In this document: piece after piece, positions 40,230 through 48,822 of the stretch | Position numbering within the stretch: position 1 is the first letter of the stretch | Layout of the letters: each line of letters begins with the position of its first letter | From: Bacteroidales bacterium | GTDB taxonomy: Bacteria > Bacteroidota > Bacteroidia > Bacteroidales > VadinHA17 | Direction: 5' to 3' | Length of the DNA stretch: 64,000 bases | NCBI GenBank assembly: GCA_029210565.1 | Contig: JARGFQ010000015.1 | Span: forward strand, 1-64,000 | Made by a program: the position numbers and the translations under genes | The notes under the pieces: model-generated | What the model saw: only the letters and a program-made list of their open reading frames with translations | The model's database searches: none | What the model was told of the DNA's origin: nothing

Positions 40230-42785
40230 TCACGGCGTTCCGATACAGTAGAACCTTCGGGCAATGGTCATCCCCTCGTCGTCAATGGCGGTGATTATAT
40301 GATCCCCCTCGCCGGCCCGGATCTCTGTCTGGTGGATGTGGCGCGTCATGCCGATATAGCTGTCGTCAAGATGCCAGTAGATCACTGCGTTTTTTCTCCT
40401 GTGGGCTATCTCGGGGAGTATAGACATCATCTCGCCACCAAGACTTCGTGGGATGAAGATCCTGGCGTCGCGTGGCGGGTAGATAAACTCCATCGAAGGC
40501 ACCTTCGTGTCATCTGCGCATCCTTTAAGGAAGGGCGGAAGGGTATGGTATGAGGGGTTTCGCATGCGGTAGTAGTATTCCATGGCAGGAGGAAGAACGA
40601 ACCAGGGGCAGATGACCATCTCAGACGGTGAATAACAAGCCGTGCTGACCCTGTACTTCTCAGTGGCATCCAGGGCTACTGACAGGTGGTAGGAACATGA
40701 CTCGCTGCGGAGGCCTGTCTCAGGCACCCACTCCTGCCTCTTCTCTTCGCACAGAGGTCCCGCCCTGTATCCGCTGGAGGCGCATACCTCCGTGAGAGTC
40801 ATGCCTTCCCCCGGACGGCTGAACCAATGTGAGGAGGAGGGCTGAAGCAGCCTGATGATATCGAAGAGCAGCGGTGCCGACGAAGTGATGCCCGACAATC
40901 CGGGTCGTCCCTCACCGTCGGCGTTGCCCGTCCATACCGCAACGACATAATCAGGTGTGGTGCCTATGGCCCAGGCATCGCGGTATCCGAAGCTGGTGCC
41001 TGTCTTCCATGCCACCTCCGGGGCGCTGCCGAAATACTGCCAGCCTGTCTCCGTCTCGGGCCTGTTGACCCGTCGGAGAGCCTCGTAGGTCAACCAGATG
41101 GCAGGCGGAGTAAGAGGTGGAGTAAGGGACGTACCAGTTTCTGTTTTCCGGTCGGGAGATGGGGCCTTGCGGTCATGCGATCGTTCGGACCCTACTGCTG
41201 ATTGAGGGGTTCCAACAGAAGGCTGCCAACTGCTGACTGAAGACTGAGGACTGGAAAGCGCCGACTGCTGTCCCGACACGTTGTGTCGGGATTGAGCCTC
41301 CTCCTGTTGAGTCGGAGCCTCAAACTGCCGACTGTGAAGCGCCGGCTGCCGACTGCTGACTGCCGACTGAACCAACACAGGCATATGCCAGTCGTGGGGT
41401 GCGGCGATACCTTCCAGGCTGTTGTGGAGCACCCTTGCCATGGAGGCATAGGCTCCCGCCAGCTCCCACATACTCGCCTCGCCGCCTCCAAGGATGAGCG
41501 AGAGACCGTAGTGTGAGGCCGGATTGTCAAATGTTGTGAACCCCATGCTGTGGAGCAGGTTGAGGAATCGTTCCTCGTCGAGCATCTGCAGCATGCGAAC
41601 GGCGGGTATGTTGAGCGACCGTGCAAGGGCATCGCCGGCAGGCACGGCACCGCTGTAGCTGAAGTCGGAGTTCTCCGGTCGGAAGCCCTGGAATCTTGTA
41701 GGTATATCGGGTATGAGCGCGTTGGGCAGCATCTCGCCCGAGGAGAGCAGCGCCGCGTAGAGAAAAGGTTTCATGATGCTGCCGGTGCTGCGCGGCGCCG
41801 GTATCATATCAACCTCACGGCCGTGCCTGCCGGCACTGTCGGGCAGGGTGCTGTTGCCGGCATATGCAAGCACCCTGCCCGACGCTACATCGACCACCAT
41901 GGCGGCGGCATTGTGTATGCCGTTACCCTCCAGCACTGCCTGGTGGCTGTTAACCAGCGCTGTCACCTCCTTTTGCAGCATCGGATCGACCGTGCTTTTC
42001 ACCATGCTGCCGGGAGCCGCAAGCATCATACGGTCGGTAAGATGAGGTGCCAGCGAGGGCATGGGCCGGGGCGCGCCGGGGAGAGCCTCGCTCATTGCCA
42101 GCGAGCAGGTAAGGCTGTCGATAACATTCCGTGCAACAAGCAGCTGCAGCAGCCTGTCGCGCTTGTCACGGAGCCTTTGAGTATTGCGACCGGGATAGAT
42201 AAGCGAAGGAGCGTTGGGTAACACCGCCAGCGTGGCCGCCTCGGCCCAGGAGAGATCGGCAGTGCTTCGGCCGGTATAGCGCCATGCCGCCGCCTCTATG
42301 CCCACGGTATTACCACCGAAAGGTGCATTGGCAGCATAAAGGTGCAGTATGGTCCTCTTTGATCTGAACAGCTCAAGCTTCATGGCAGAGAGCATCTCGA
42401 TGATCTTGCCGCTATAGGTCCTGTCGGGGTTGCCCCGTGCCAGACGTGCCACCTGCATGGTAATGGTGCTGCCGCCGCGGACGGTCTCGCCGGCCCTGAT
42501 GTTGTCCAGGAGGGCTTTCACCACGGCAACGGGATTGACACCCGGGTGCCAGCGGAAATACCTGTCCTCATAGTTGATAACACAGGTGACATATTTTTCC
42601 GGCAGGCTGTCGGGAGGAGGGAACCGCCACTGTCCGTCCGCCGCCACGCGGGCGCCGAGGAGGGTGCCGTCGGAAGCCTCCAACACCGTCGAGAGGGGGG
42701 TGTGGAATGAGGGCATCGGTGCGACCAGGATGCACAGGATGACGGTGGCGGCGATTCCGATAATAATTTTTACGACTGGTCTCAC
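40230..42785 (-). CDS. pbpC: Penicillin-binding protein 1C with an in-frame repeat-element insertion
   Basis: A bifunctional peptidoglycan synthase of the PBP1C type (851 residues). An N-terminal membrane helix is followed by the GT51 transglycosylase (EDRYFRWHPGVNP, GGSTITMQVARL), the transpeptidase (SxxK in STGSIMKPFLY, SLN, and KTG in VAWKTGTSFGYRDAW) and the biPBP C-terminal domain. Residues about 471-541 are a Ser/Gln-rich tract (SAVSSRQPALHSRQ, NVSGQQSALSSPQSS) that relatives lack. It is coded by 7-bp repeats around a CCCGACA hairpin. The reading frame stays open through it, so the enzyme may still function with a long surface loop. Functionally it pairs with the alpha-2-macroglobulin. 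Confidence 0.92.
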   Translation of the reverse strand: MRPVVKIIIGIAATVILCILVAPMPSFHTPLSTVLEASDGTLLGARVAADGQWRFPPPDSLPEKYVTCVINYEDRYFRWHPGVNPVAVVKALLDNIRAGETVRGGSTITMQVARLARGNPDRTYSGKIIEMLSAMKLELFRSKRTILHLYAANAPFGGNTVGIEAAAWRYTGRSTADLSWAEAATLAVLPNAPSLIYPGRNTQRLRDKRDRLLQLLVARNVIDSLTCSLAMSEALPGAPRPMPSLAPHLTDRMMLAAPGSMVKSTVDPMLQKEVTALVNSHQAVLEGNGIHNAAAMVVDVASGRVLAYAGNSTLPDSAGRHGREVDMIPAPRSTGSIMKPFLYAALLSSGEMLPNALIPDIPTRFQGFRPENSDFSYSGAVPAGDALARSLNIPAVRMLQMLDEERFLNLLHSMGFTTFDNPASHYGLSLILGGGEASMWELAGAYASMARVLHNSLEGIAAPHDWHMPVLVQSAVSSRQPALHSRQFEAPTQQEEAQSRHNVSGQQSALSSPQSSVSSWQPSVGTPQSAVGSERSHDRKAPSPDRKTETGTSLTPPLTPPAIWLTYEALRRVNRPETETGWQYFGSAPEVAWKTGTSFGYRDAWAIGTTPDYVVAVWTGNADGEGRPGLSGITSSAPLLFDIIRLLQPSSSHWFSRPGEGMTLTEVCASSGYRAGPLCEEKRQEWVPETGLRSESCSYHLSVALDATEKYRVSTACYSPSEMVICPWFVLPPAMEYYYRMRNPSYHTLPPFLKGCADDTKVPSMEFIYPPRDARIFIPRSLGGEMMSILPEIAHRRKNAVIYWHLDDSYIGMTRHIHQTEIRAGEGDHIITAIDDEGMTIARRFYCIGTP
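41165..41370. repeat. Heptad/hairpin element inside the pbpC coding sequence
   Basis: On the minus strand GGCAGTC/AGCAGTC units (41311-41370) and a second run of the same units (about 41190-41270) flank the hairpin TCCCGACACGTTGTGTCGGGA (plus strand near 41271-41291; arms CCCGACA/TGTCGGG). The layout is the same as for the intergenic elements. No stop codon is introduced in the pbpC frame. Confidence 0.75.
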
Positions 42786-43317
42786 GGTGCGGGGTAAATC
42801 AAAAGATCAAATTTATCTATTCTATCCCACAATCTACAATACTTCACCCGCCCCCGATACATCGGGGGCGGACTCCACGTGGTAGGGTATGGTGGTCTAT
42901 TCCTCGGGCTACAATACCCACCCCCCCCGTTACGCCTTACGGCTATCGGGGGCGGGCACTGTCGGGTAGGGTGTTACGGCATTTTTGCGGCACAAAGCCG
43001 GATCAGGATGGATGGCTTTTTTTTGTCATTCCTATTAGATATATTTACAGGTGACAAGTCTGACAATGAAGCTGTACGGGAAATATCAGGAGGGTGCTGC
43101 AGAGGCCGCGGGGCGGCAGCGGCCTCTGCAGATTCAGGATTACCCGGGGCGGCAGCGGCAAGAGCAGCAAGAGCAGCAGGGGTTGGAGAGGGAGCAATAC
43201 CCGAATCTGCAGCCGTTCAGGCAGCAGCTTCAGTATCAAGAGCTACCATGGCCGCAGCAAGGCCAGGCCCGGATGCAGGGCAGGTGGCAGCAGCTTCAGA
43301 ATCAAGGGCTGCGACGG
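42786..43317. other. 532-bp gap: CCCGATA hairpins, promoter and a GC-rich leader with a strong stem
   Basis: Hairpin CGCCCCCGATACATCGGGGGCG sits near 42847-42869, and a related half (CTATCGGGGGCGGG) near 42942. A plus-strand box TATATTTA lies at 43040-43047. From 43051 to 43317 the kinase frame is open, but the 89 residues it gives are a Gln/Arg-rich string before a proper signal peptide. I therefore treat it as leader. It holds a perfect 13-bp stem (43097-43109 with 43119-43131). Confidence 0.55.
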
Positions 43318-46170
43318 ATGTGGGGTTGTCATCTGCTTATCCTGTTACTGCTGGCGTCAGTGAGCCTCACCTCGCATGGCCAGACATTTCCATTCAGAGA
43401 GTACACCTCCGATGACGGCCTGCCCCAGACACAGTCAACCAACGTGATGCAGGACAGCCGCGGATTCATATGGATACCCACAAGGAACGGACTGGCGCGG
43501 TTTGACGGGAACACCTTCATCTCATACCTGCGAAAGGACGGGCTGCCTTCAAACCTGGTGTCCAGTGTGCAGGAAGATAAGTCAGGTATCATCTGGGCCG
43601 TCACGATGAACGGACTGGCACGGTTCAACGGTAAAACCTTCGTCAGCTATCCGATCCCCGATTCCATGGAAATCAAACAGATAGGTATAGGATGCGCCGG
43701 CCGCGACACTGCTTCGTTTTTCCTCGACGCGAACATGAACTACCGTGAGAGAACCATTATCTATTTTGCAAAGGGGGTATACCACAACTTAACCTCGATG
43801 TTTCCGGCACTGCAGGGCCGCGACCTGGAACCCGTCGCCTTCGATCCCTTCAGCAAGACCCTGTATCTCATTGGCGAAAACAGGGAAGTATACGCCTGGC
43901 AAAATGGATCCCTGACCCTGATCCATGAAGGTCCGGTAACAAAGGTCATCCTCGCCGGAGGTGAGCCGCTCTTCATCCATGACCCCGATACTCTTATCCA
44001 CAGTGTCTACCCCTTCCACTGGGAAGGAGGCAACCTTGCATTCAACTATATTGACCGTGAGGGCACAGAATGGATCGGCACCGAGACCAGTATTTACCGG
44101 CTGATGTCGGATGCATTCGTGGAGTATGACAAACAACACGGACTGCCCAACGAGAGCTGGGCCCTGGCAGCCGATCCGCGGGGAGGCCTCTGGATCGGGT
44201 CAGTCTACGGAGAACTAAAATATTTTGATGGTGAACACTTCACGGAACGAAATGATTATCAGCATGTCTACGGCGGCCCCATCGCCTTTTTCAGGGGTAG
44301 CATAACCCTGTCGAACGGCGAGGTGTGGCTCTCAACAAATAAAGGAGTGATCATATGGGACGGCACCCGGTTCAGGAAGCCTGAGATGCTGCCTGACAGC
44401 ATTCAGATATGCATAATATATGAAGATCCGGTCGACAAAAGCATACTTGTGGGGGCCGACAAGGGCCTCTACCATCTGAAGGGAAAAAAGGTGACTTTCT
44501 ACGAAGAGTTGTCATGGCACGGTTACGGAGTGGTGGAGGGCATCGCCCGGGACAATAATGGCAACTACTGGCTCGCCGGTCATTACGGTGTCGTCTTCTT
44601 TGACGGCAAGTACTTCGTGCCCTTTCGTTCAGCGTCAGCACCGGCTGAGATGGTCTGGGGCGTAGTCTGTGACTACAAGGGGAACATCTGGAGTGCAGGT
44701 TCTGACGGACTCTTCATATGCAATCCCGATGAGCCGGCATTCAGCGCGGCCCTCCCGGAGGAATTCAACCTGCCGGCCAGCGTCATACGTGATATCGGAG
44801 AGGGCAAGCTGCTTGTGGGACATATGCTGGATATCTGCATAATTGATCTTGAAAAGTATTATGCCGGCAAGCCCGACTATTACAAGATCATTGGACGAAG
44901 TGCAGGCTTCACCGGCAACGACTGCCAGGATAACGGCATGGTCAGGGATGCCGGGGGCAGATGGTGGATTCTCACCTTTGACAAGCTGATCCGTTTTGAT
45001 TCTGACAGGATCGTCGCCAACGAGCGCCCTCCGCTCTGTCATATAACTTCAGTAGAGATTCCGGGAGAATCATCGGATTGGGTAACGCTCATCGATACGG
45101 CACTGTTTTATAACACCACCAACCATTTAAAGATCAGGGGAAGCCACAGGACCCTCAGGATAAACTATACGGGCATCTCTACAAGGAATCCGGAGGAGAT
45201 AACCTATCGGTACAGGATGACGGGGCTTGACGACAGCTGGTCGACGAAGACCGATGCCAGGTGGGTGACCTATAACGACCTGCATCCGGGCAAATATACT
45301 TTTGAGTTGCTTTCGATCAATGCTGACGGGGTGGTGGCAGCAGAGCCAGACACCCTCGCAATAACGACTGTGCCCACCTTCTTTCAGTCGATCTTTGCGC
45401 GTATCCTTTTCATCCTGCTGGGACTGGCGCTGCTGGTGATCCTGATATGGCGGATACGGCGGCATGTCATTGAGAACAGGGTTGAGGTGGCGCGCCGTCA
45501 GGCCGAGAGCTACCGGCTGCAGCTCAACTCGGTCATCAGGCAATTCGATCCTCACTTCACCTTCAATGCCGTCACCTCCGTCGGCTCGCTGATCATGAAA
45601 GGTGAAAAGGAGAAGGCCTACAACTATTTCATCAAGCTCTCGCATCTTCTCCGTGCAGTGCTCACCGACAGCGCCGTGCTGCTCAAGCCACTGGAGCAGG
45701 AGCTGGAGTTCGTCACTCGCTACTGTGAGCTTCAGAAGCTCCGTTTCAGCAACAGGTTTGACTACAGTATCACCGTCGACCCCGATGTCGACCTGAGGAC
45801 TCCCGTACCGAAAATGATCATACAGTCCTTTGCGGAAAACGCCCTCAAGCATGGCTTTGAGAACAAGAAGGGCAAGGGGCTCCTGGAGATAAATATAACC
45901 AGCCTGCCCGGTGGCACCCGGGTGACGGTGCGTGACAACGGCATTGGCCGGGCTGCCGCTTCGGCGATTCACACACAGGGTGCAGGCACCGGGATGAAGA
46001 ACATCGCCAACATCATTGAGATGATCAACAAGGCCAACAGCCAGAAGATATCCTTCACGCTCACAGATCTTTACGACGATGATATGGCAGCAGGCACGGA
46101 GGGGACAGTCTTCCTGCCTTCAGGTTACTCCGTCAACCTCCCCGCAGACAGTGAACCAACATTTCAATAA
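43318..46170 (+). CDS. Beta-propeller sensor histidine kinase of the LytS type
   Basis: A periplasm-facing sensor that should control the LytTR regulator next to it. From the ATG at 43318 the product begins with a signal peptide (MWGCHLLILLLLASVSLTSHG). The two-component propeller repeats (FIWIPTRNGLARFDG, IWAVTMNGLARFNG, LWIGSVYGELKYFDG) reach to about residue 560, followed by a Y_Y_Y domain (YRYRMTGLDDSW). A membrane helix (ILFILLGLALLVILIW) and the His_kinase domain with DPHFTFNAV (His near 746) follow, and the ATPase part has NALKHGF and DNGIGR. The open frame extends upstream to a GTG at 43051, but the extension lacks any domain. Confidence 0.88.
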   Translation: MWGCHLLILLLLASVSLTSHGQTFPFREYTSDDGLPQTQSTNVMQDSRGFIWIPTRNGLARFDGNTFISYLRKDGLPSNLVSSVQEDKSGIIWAVTMNGLARFNGKTFVSYPIPDSMEIKQIGIGCAGRDTASFFLDANMNYRERTIIYFAKGVYHNLTSMFPALQGRDLEPVAFDPFSKTLYLIGENREVYAWQNGSLTLIHEGPVTKVILAGGEPLFIHDPDTLIHSVYPFHWEGGNLAFNYIDREGTEWIGTETSIYRLMSDAFVEYDKQHGLPNESWALAADPRGGLWIGSVYGELKYFDGEHFTERNDYQHVYGGPIAFFRGSITLSNGEVWLSTNKGVIIWDGTRFRKPEMLPDSIQICIIYEDPVDKSILVGADKGLYHLKGKKVTFYEELSWHGYGVVEGIARDNNGNYWLAGHYGVVFFDGKYFVPFRSASAPAEMVWGVVCDYKGNIWSAGSDGLFICNPDEPAFSAALPEEFNLPASVIRDIGEGKLLVGHMLDICIIDLEKYYAGKPDYYKIIGRSAGFTGNDCQDNGMVRDAGGRWWILTFDKLIRFDSDRIVANERPPLCHITSVEIPGESSDWVTLIDTALFYNTTNHLKIRGSHRTLRINYTGISTRNPEEITYRYRMTGLDDSWSTKTDARWVTYNDLHPGKYTFELLSINADGVVAAEPDTLAITTVPTFFQSIFARILFILLGLALLVILIWRIRRHVIENRVEVARRQAESYRLQLNSVIRQFDPHFTFNAVTSVGSLIMKGEKEKAYNYFIKLSHLLRAVLTDSAVLLKPLEQELEFVTRYCELQKLRFSNRFDYSITVDPDVDLRTPVPKMIIQSFAENALKHGFENKKGKGLLEINITSLPGGTRVTVRDNGIGRAAASAIHTQGAGTGMKNIANIIEMINKANSQKISFTLTDLYDDDMAAGTEGTVFLPSGYSVNLPADSEPTFQ

Positions 46171-46182
46171 CAGCCACAGGAT

Positions 46183-46941
46183 ATGAACAGAGAGATAATA
46201 AGAGCAATGGTTATCGAGGACGAGCAGGAGGCGCTTGACCTGCTGTCGGGGCTGCTGGAGTCAACCGGCATGGCAACAGTAGTGGCAGCAACGACAGACC
46301 CCTTTGAGGCCGTCGACCTGATCACAATGCATGAACCTGATATGCTCTTTCTCGACATCCGCATGCCCGGCATGTCAGGTTTTGATATCCTTACGGAGCT
46401 CACAAAACTCAACAGCAGCAATCCTCATGTGGTCTTTACGACGGCTCACGACGAGTACGCAATAAAAGCTTTTGACTATGCCGCATTCGACTACCTGCTC
46501 AAACCCATTGACCCTGACCGTCTGCGGGAGACACTGGAACGGTTCATGAATAACGGGAAAAAGGGGGCGATGGAACGGTCGGAAGCCCTGTTCGAAAATG
46601 AAAAGACACTTCTATTCCGTGGAGTCTCCGGTGTCACATTCATTGATACTGATGATGTTGTATTCATCACTGCCGACGGTAACTATTCCACTTTCCAGTT
46701 CATCACCGGGAGAGCGGAGACGGTGACGGCACTGCTGGGAGCCCTGGAGGGGCACCTGGGGAAACAGTTCTTCAGGACGGGCAGGTCATGCATCATCAAT
46801 ACCTCGTATCTCGCCCGTATCGACATCAGACAGCAGCAGTGCGTCTTCATGAAGGGGGAGAAGGAGTTCAGGTGCGAGATCTCGCGTGACAAGATAAAAG
46901 TGCTGATGGATCACATGAAGACACGCATGCCGGGCATCTAA
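46183..46941 (+). CDS. LytTR-family response regulator
   Basis: 252 residues. The receiver domain has the acidic pocket IEDE (11-14) and phosphoacceptor Asp58 in LFLDIRMPGMSG, then TTAHDEYAIKAFDYAAFDYLLKPID. The LytTR DNA-binding domain spans about 140-245 (FITADGNYSTFQF, FRTGRSCIINTSYLARID). Its start follows the kinase stop by 12 bp, giving a cognate LytS/LytR-like pair. Targets are unknown; LytTR proteins bind paired direct repeats. Confidence 0.92.
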   Translation: MNREIIRAMVIEDEQEALDLLSGLLESTGMATVVAATTDPFEAVDLITMHEPDMLFLDIRMPGMSGFDILTELTKLNSSNPHVVFTTAHDEYAIKAFDYAAFDYLLKPIDPDRLRETLERFMNNGKKGAMERSEALFENEKTLLFRGVSGVTFIDTDDVVFITADGNYSTFQFITGRAETVTALLGALEGHLGKQFFRTGRSCIINTSYLARIDIRQQQCVFMKGEKEFRCEISRDKIKVLMDHMKTRMPGI

Positions 46942-47274
46942 ATATTTAACACAATCTCACATTATCACCATGAACGGCCTCTTCATACTTTAGATGTCAC
47001 TCTTCATACAAAGCCTGGAAGATAGCTTTGGCGTTGTTGTTTTTTATTCAATCTTTACTCCTGTTAATTTCAATTAAGGCAGAATAGGGTTTTAAATTGA
47101 AAGACAATGACAGGTGGTTCTTCCCCCCATTTCCCTGTCATGCCACACAGATCGGGGTGCTTCTGGCATCAAAAACAGGTCTGTGTGGCGCGTCTTTATA
47201 TGGGTCCCATCCGGTACCAGGTGTTCTCCGCCACCCCCTGGTCATCTCAACAGCAGGAGGTTCTTCATGGGTCT
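46942..47274. other. 333-bp gap with a possible structured RNA
   Basis: No protein gene is convincing, although three frames happen to stay open across 47107-47342. Positions 47108-47189 hold three inverted repeats that could form competing stems. The left 150 bp are plain AT-rich sequence after the regulator stop. Confidence 0.4.
47108..47189. other. Cluster of mutually exclusive inverted repeats
   Basis: TGACAGG (47108-47114) pairs with CCTGTCA (47134-47140). ATGCCA (47140-47145) pairs with TGGCAT (47164-47169). GCCACACAGA (47142-47151) pairs with TCTGTGTGGC (47180-47189). The last two share bases and exclude each other. This could be a switch-type RNA on either strand or a chance cluster. 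Confidence 0.4.
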
Positions 47275-48711
47275 CTATTTCACGATTTTCATCACCCAGA
47301 CATAGTCTGACGGAGGATCTTTTCTCAACCGCGGCACAGTAAACACGGTGAATGAGTTCTCCCCGTTCTTCCAGGCACATCGTGTGTCCGAACCAAGCAT
47401 CGTAACCTTAGCGCCTGCTGGCAGAGTCAATCCGTTCATCGTCATTGATGCAGGCATCGCTTCGCCTTCATCAGCCATATAGAAGAGATACCAGGTGTCG
47501 TCGCCCTTGCTGTTGATGCACACCTTGCCATCCTTGTAGGGGGCCATCGCCCTGGTGCCGTATATGGCTTCGCCGTTGATCTTCATCCACCTGCCCATCT
47601 CTGCCAGCAGGGTGTATGCCCCGTCAGGCCATGTGCCGTCGGGTGCCGGTCCTATGTTCAGCAGCAGGTTGCCTCCCTTAACCACGATATCAACCAGCAG
47701 CTGCACCGCCGCGCGGGCAGGCATGAATTTCGGGTCGGGCACCCAGGCCCATCCGCCTCCGGATATTATGCATGACTCCCACGGGTATGGCAGAGCCTTC
47801 TCCGGCACACGGTTCTCGGGGGTGAGATAGTTCTGGTTTTTGCCGTGGACAGCCCTGTCGACCACGATCATGCCGGGCTGGACGGCACGCACCTTCTCCA
47901 CCAGCTCATCCATGCGTATGTCCTGGCTCTGGGTGCGGACGAACCTGTTTCCCGGCGCAGTCAGGTAACGAAGCTCCTGCTCCTCGCTCATCTTCTGCAC
48001 CCATCCGCCGTCGAGCCACAGTATGTCAACCTTGCCGTAGTCGCCCCCAACAAGCTCCATGATCTGGTCATGGGTGAACTGCACGAATTTCTCCCACCGT
48101 TCGGGGTAATTTTTGATGTTGTAGTTCACGTTACGGTCCGGGGTGGCGAAGTTGGGCCACCAGTAGTACTCGCTGTGCCAGTCGGGCTTGGAGAAGTAGG
48201 CCCCTGTCCAGAAACCCTGCTCACGGAAGGCAGTGAAGATCTCCTTCGTCACGTTGGCGCGGGGGTTGACGATGAAGGGACACTCCGGGTCGGTGATCCT
48301 GTAGTCTGTCAATTTTGTGTCAAACATCGAGAATCCGTCATGATGCTTGGTGGTGAAGATGACATACTTCATCCCGGCATCCCTGGCTGCCGCGGCCCAT
48401 TTTTCAGGGTTGAAGCCGACGGGGTTGAAGCTCAGCTTCAGTGCCTCGTATTGTTTTTTATACTCTGTATAATCCGGATTTTTTCGCCGGCACCATCCGA
48501 CATCCTCGGCGCAGATAGACCACGATTCCACTATCCCCCACTGGCTATAGGGTCCCCAGTGCATCAGCAGGCCGAACTTCAGGTCCTGCCACTCTTCAAG
48601 CTTCAGCAACACCAGCGGGTCGGTCTCCGGCACATATCTCTCATCGTGCTCCTGAGCTGCCAGTCCGGCCATCATGAGCGTCATCAGCAGCATTAATAAA
48701 TATCTTTGCAT
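47275..48711 (-). CDS. Alpha-L-fucosidase (GH29), copy 1
   Basis: A secreted or periplasmic exo-fucosidase, 478 residues. The signal peptide is MQRYLLMLLMTLMMAGLAAQ. The catalytic domain starts at LKFGLLMHWGPYSQWG and includes VIFTTKHHDGFSMFDT. The nucleophile Asp is in VDILWLDGGW, as in retaining GH29 enzymes. The C-terminal beta domain is short. It is the last gene of a long minus-strand run and lies directly downstream of a second, quite different GH29 gene. Confidence 0.92.
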   Translation of the reverse strand: MQRYLLMLLMTLMMAGLAAQEHDERYVPETDPLVLLKLEEWQDLKFGLLMHWGPYSQWGIVESWSICAEDVGWCRRKNPDYTEYKKQYEALKLSFNPVGFNPEKWAAAARDAGMKYVIFTTKHHDGFSMFDTKLTDYRITDPECPFIVNPRANVTKEIFTAFREQGFWTGAYFSKPDWHSEYYWWPNFATPDRNVNYNIKNYPERWEKFVQFTHDQIMELVGGDYGKVDILWLDGGWVQKMSEEQELRYLTAPGNRFVRTQSQDIRMDELVEKVRAVQPGMIVVDRAVHGKNQNYLTPENRVPEKALPYPWESCIISGGGWAWVPDPKFMPARAAVQLLVDIVVKGGNLLLNIGPAPDGTWPDGAYTLLAEMGRWMKINGEAIYGTRAMAPYKDGKVCINSKGDDTWYLFYMADEGEAMPASMTMNGLTLPAGAKVTMLGSDTRCAWKNGENSFTVFTVPRLRKDPPSDYVWVMKIVK

Positions 48712-48822
48712 AAAGTGGGTGAGATTAATTGATTTGATCTGTTTTTTCTGATCGAAGAAGATCGCAGCGCCTGGTATCAGGAGCCTGTGCTCTCTTCATT
48801 TTCCAGGCAGAGGTGCCGGATG

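Noticed and set aside
40169..40264. Longer start for the PAS histidine kinase
   Set aside because: It would overlap pbpC by 35 bp and begin upstream of the likely promoter box; the GTG at 40168 has a good A/G-rich leader.
42879..43415. Ala-rich open frame across the pbpC-kinase gap
   Set aside because: Alanine-rich low-complexity translation of repeat DNA that ends inside the kinase gene; no recognisable domain.
47097..47342. Small protein gene after the LytTR regulator
   Set aside because: Three frames are open by chance. None has a promoter or a plausible product, and they run into the fucosidase gene.
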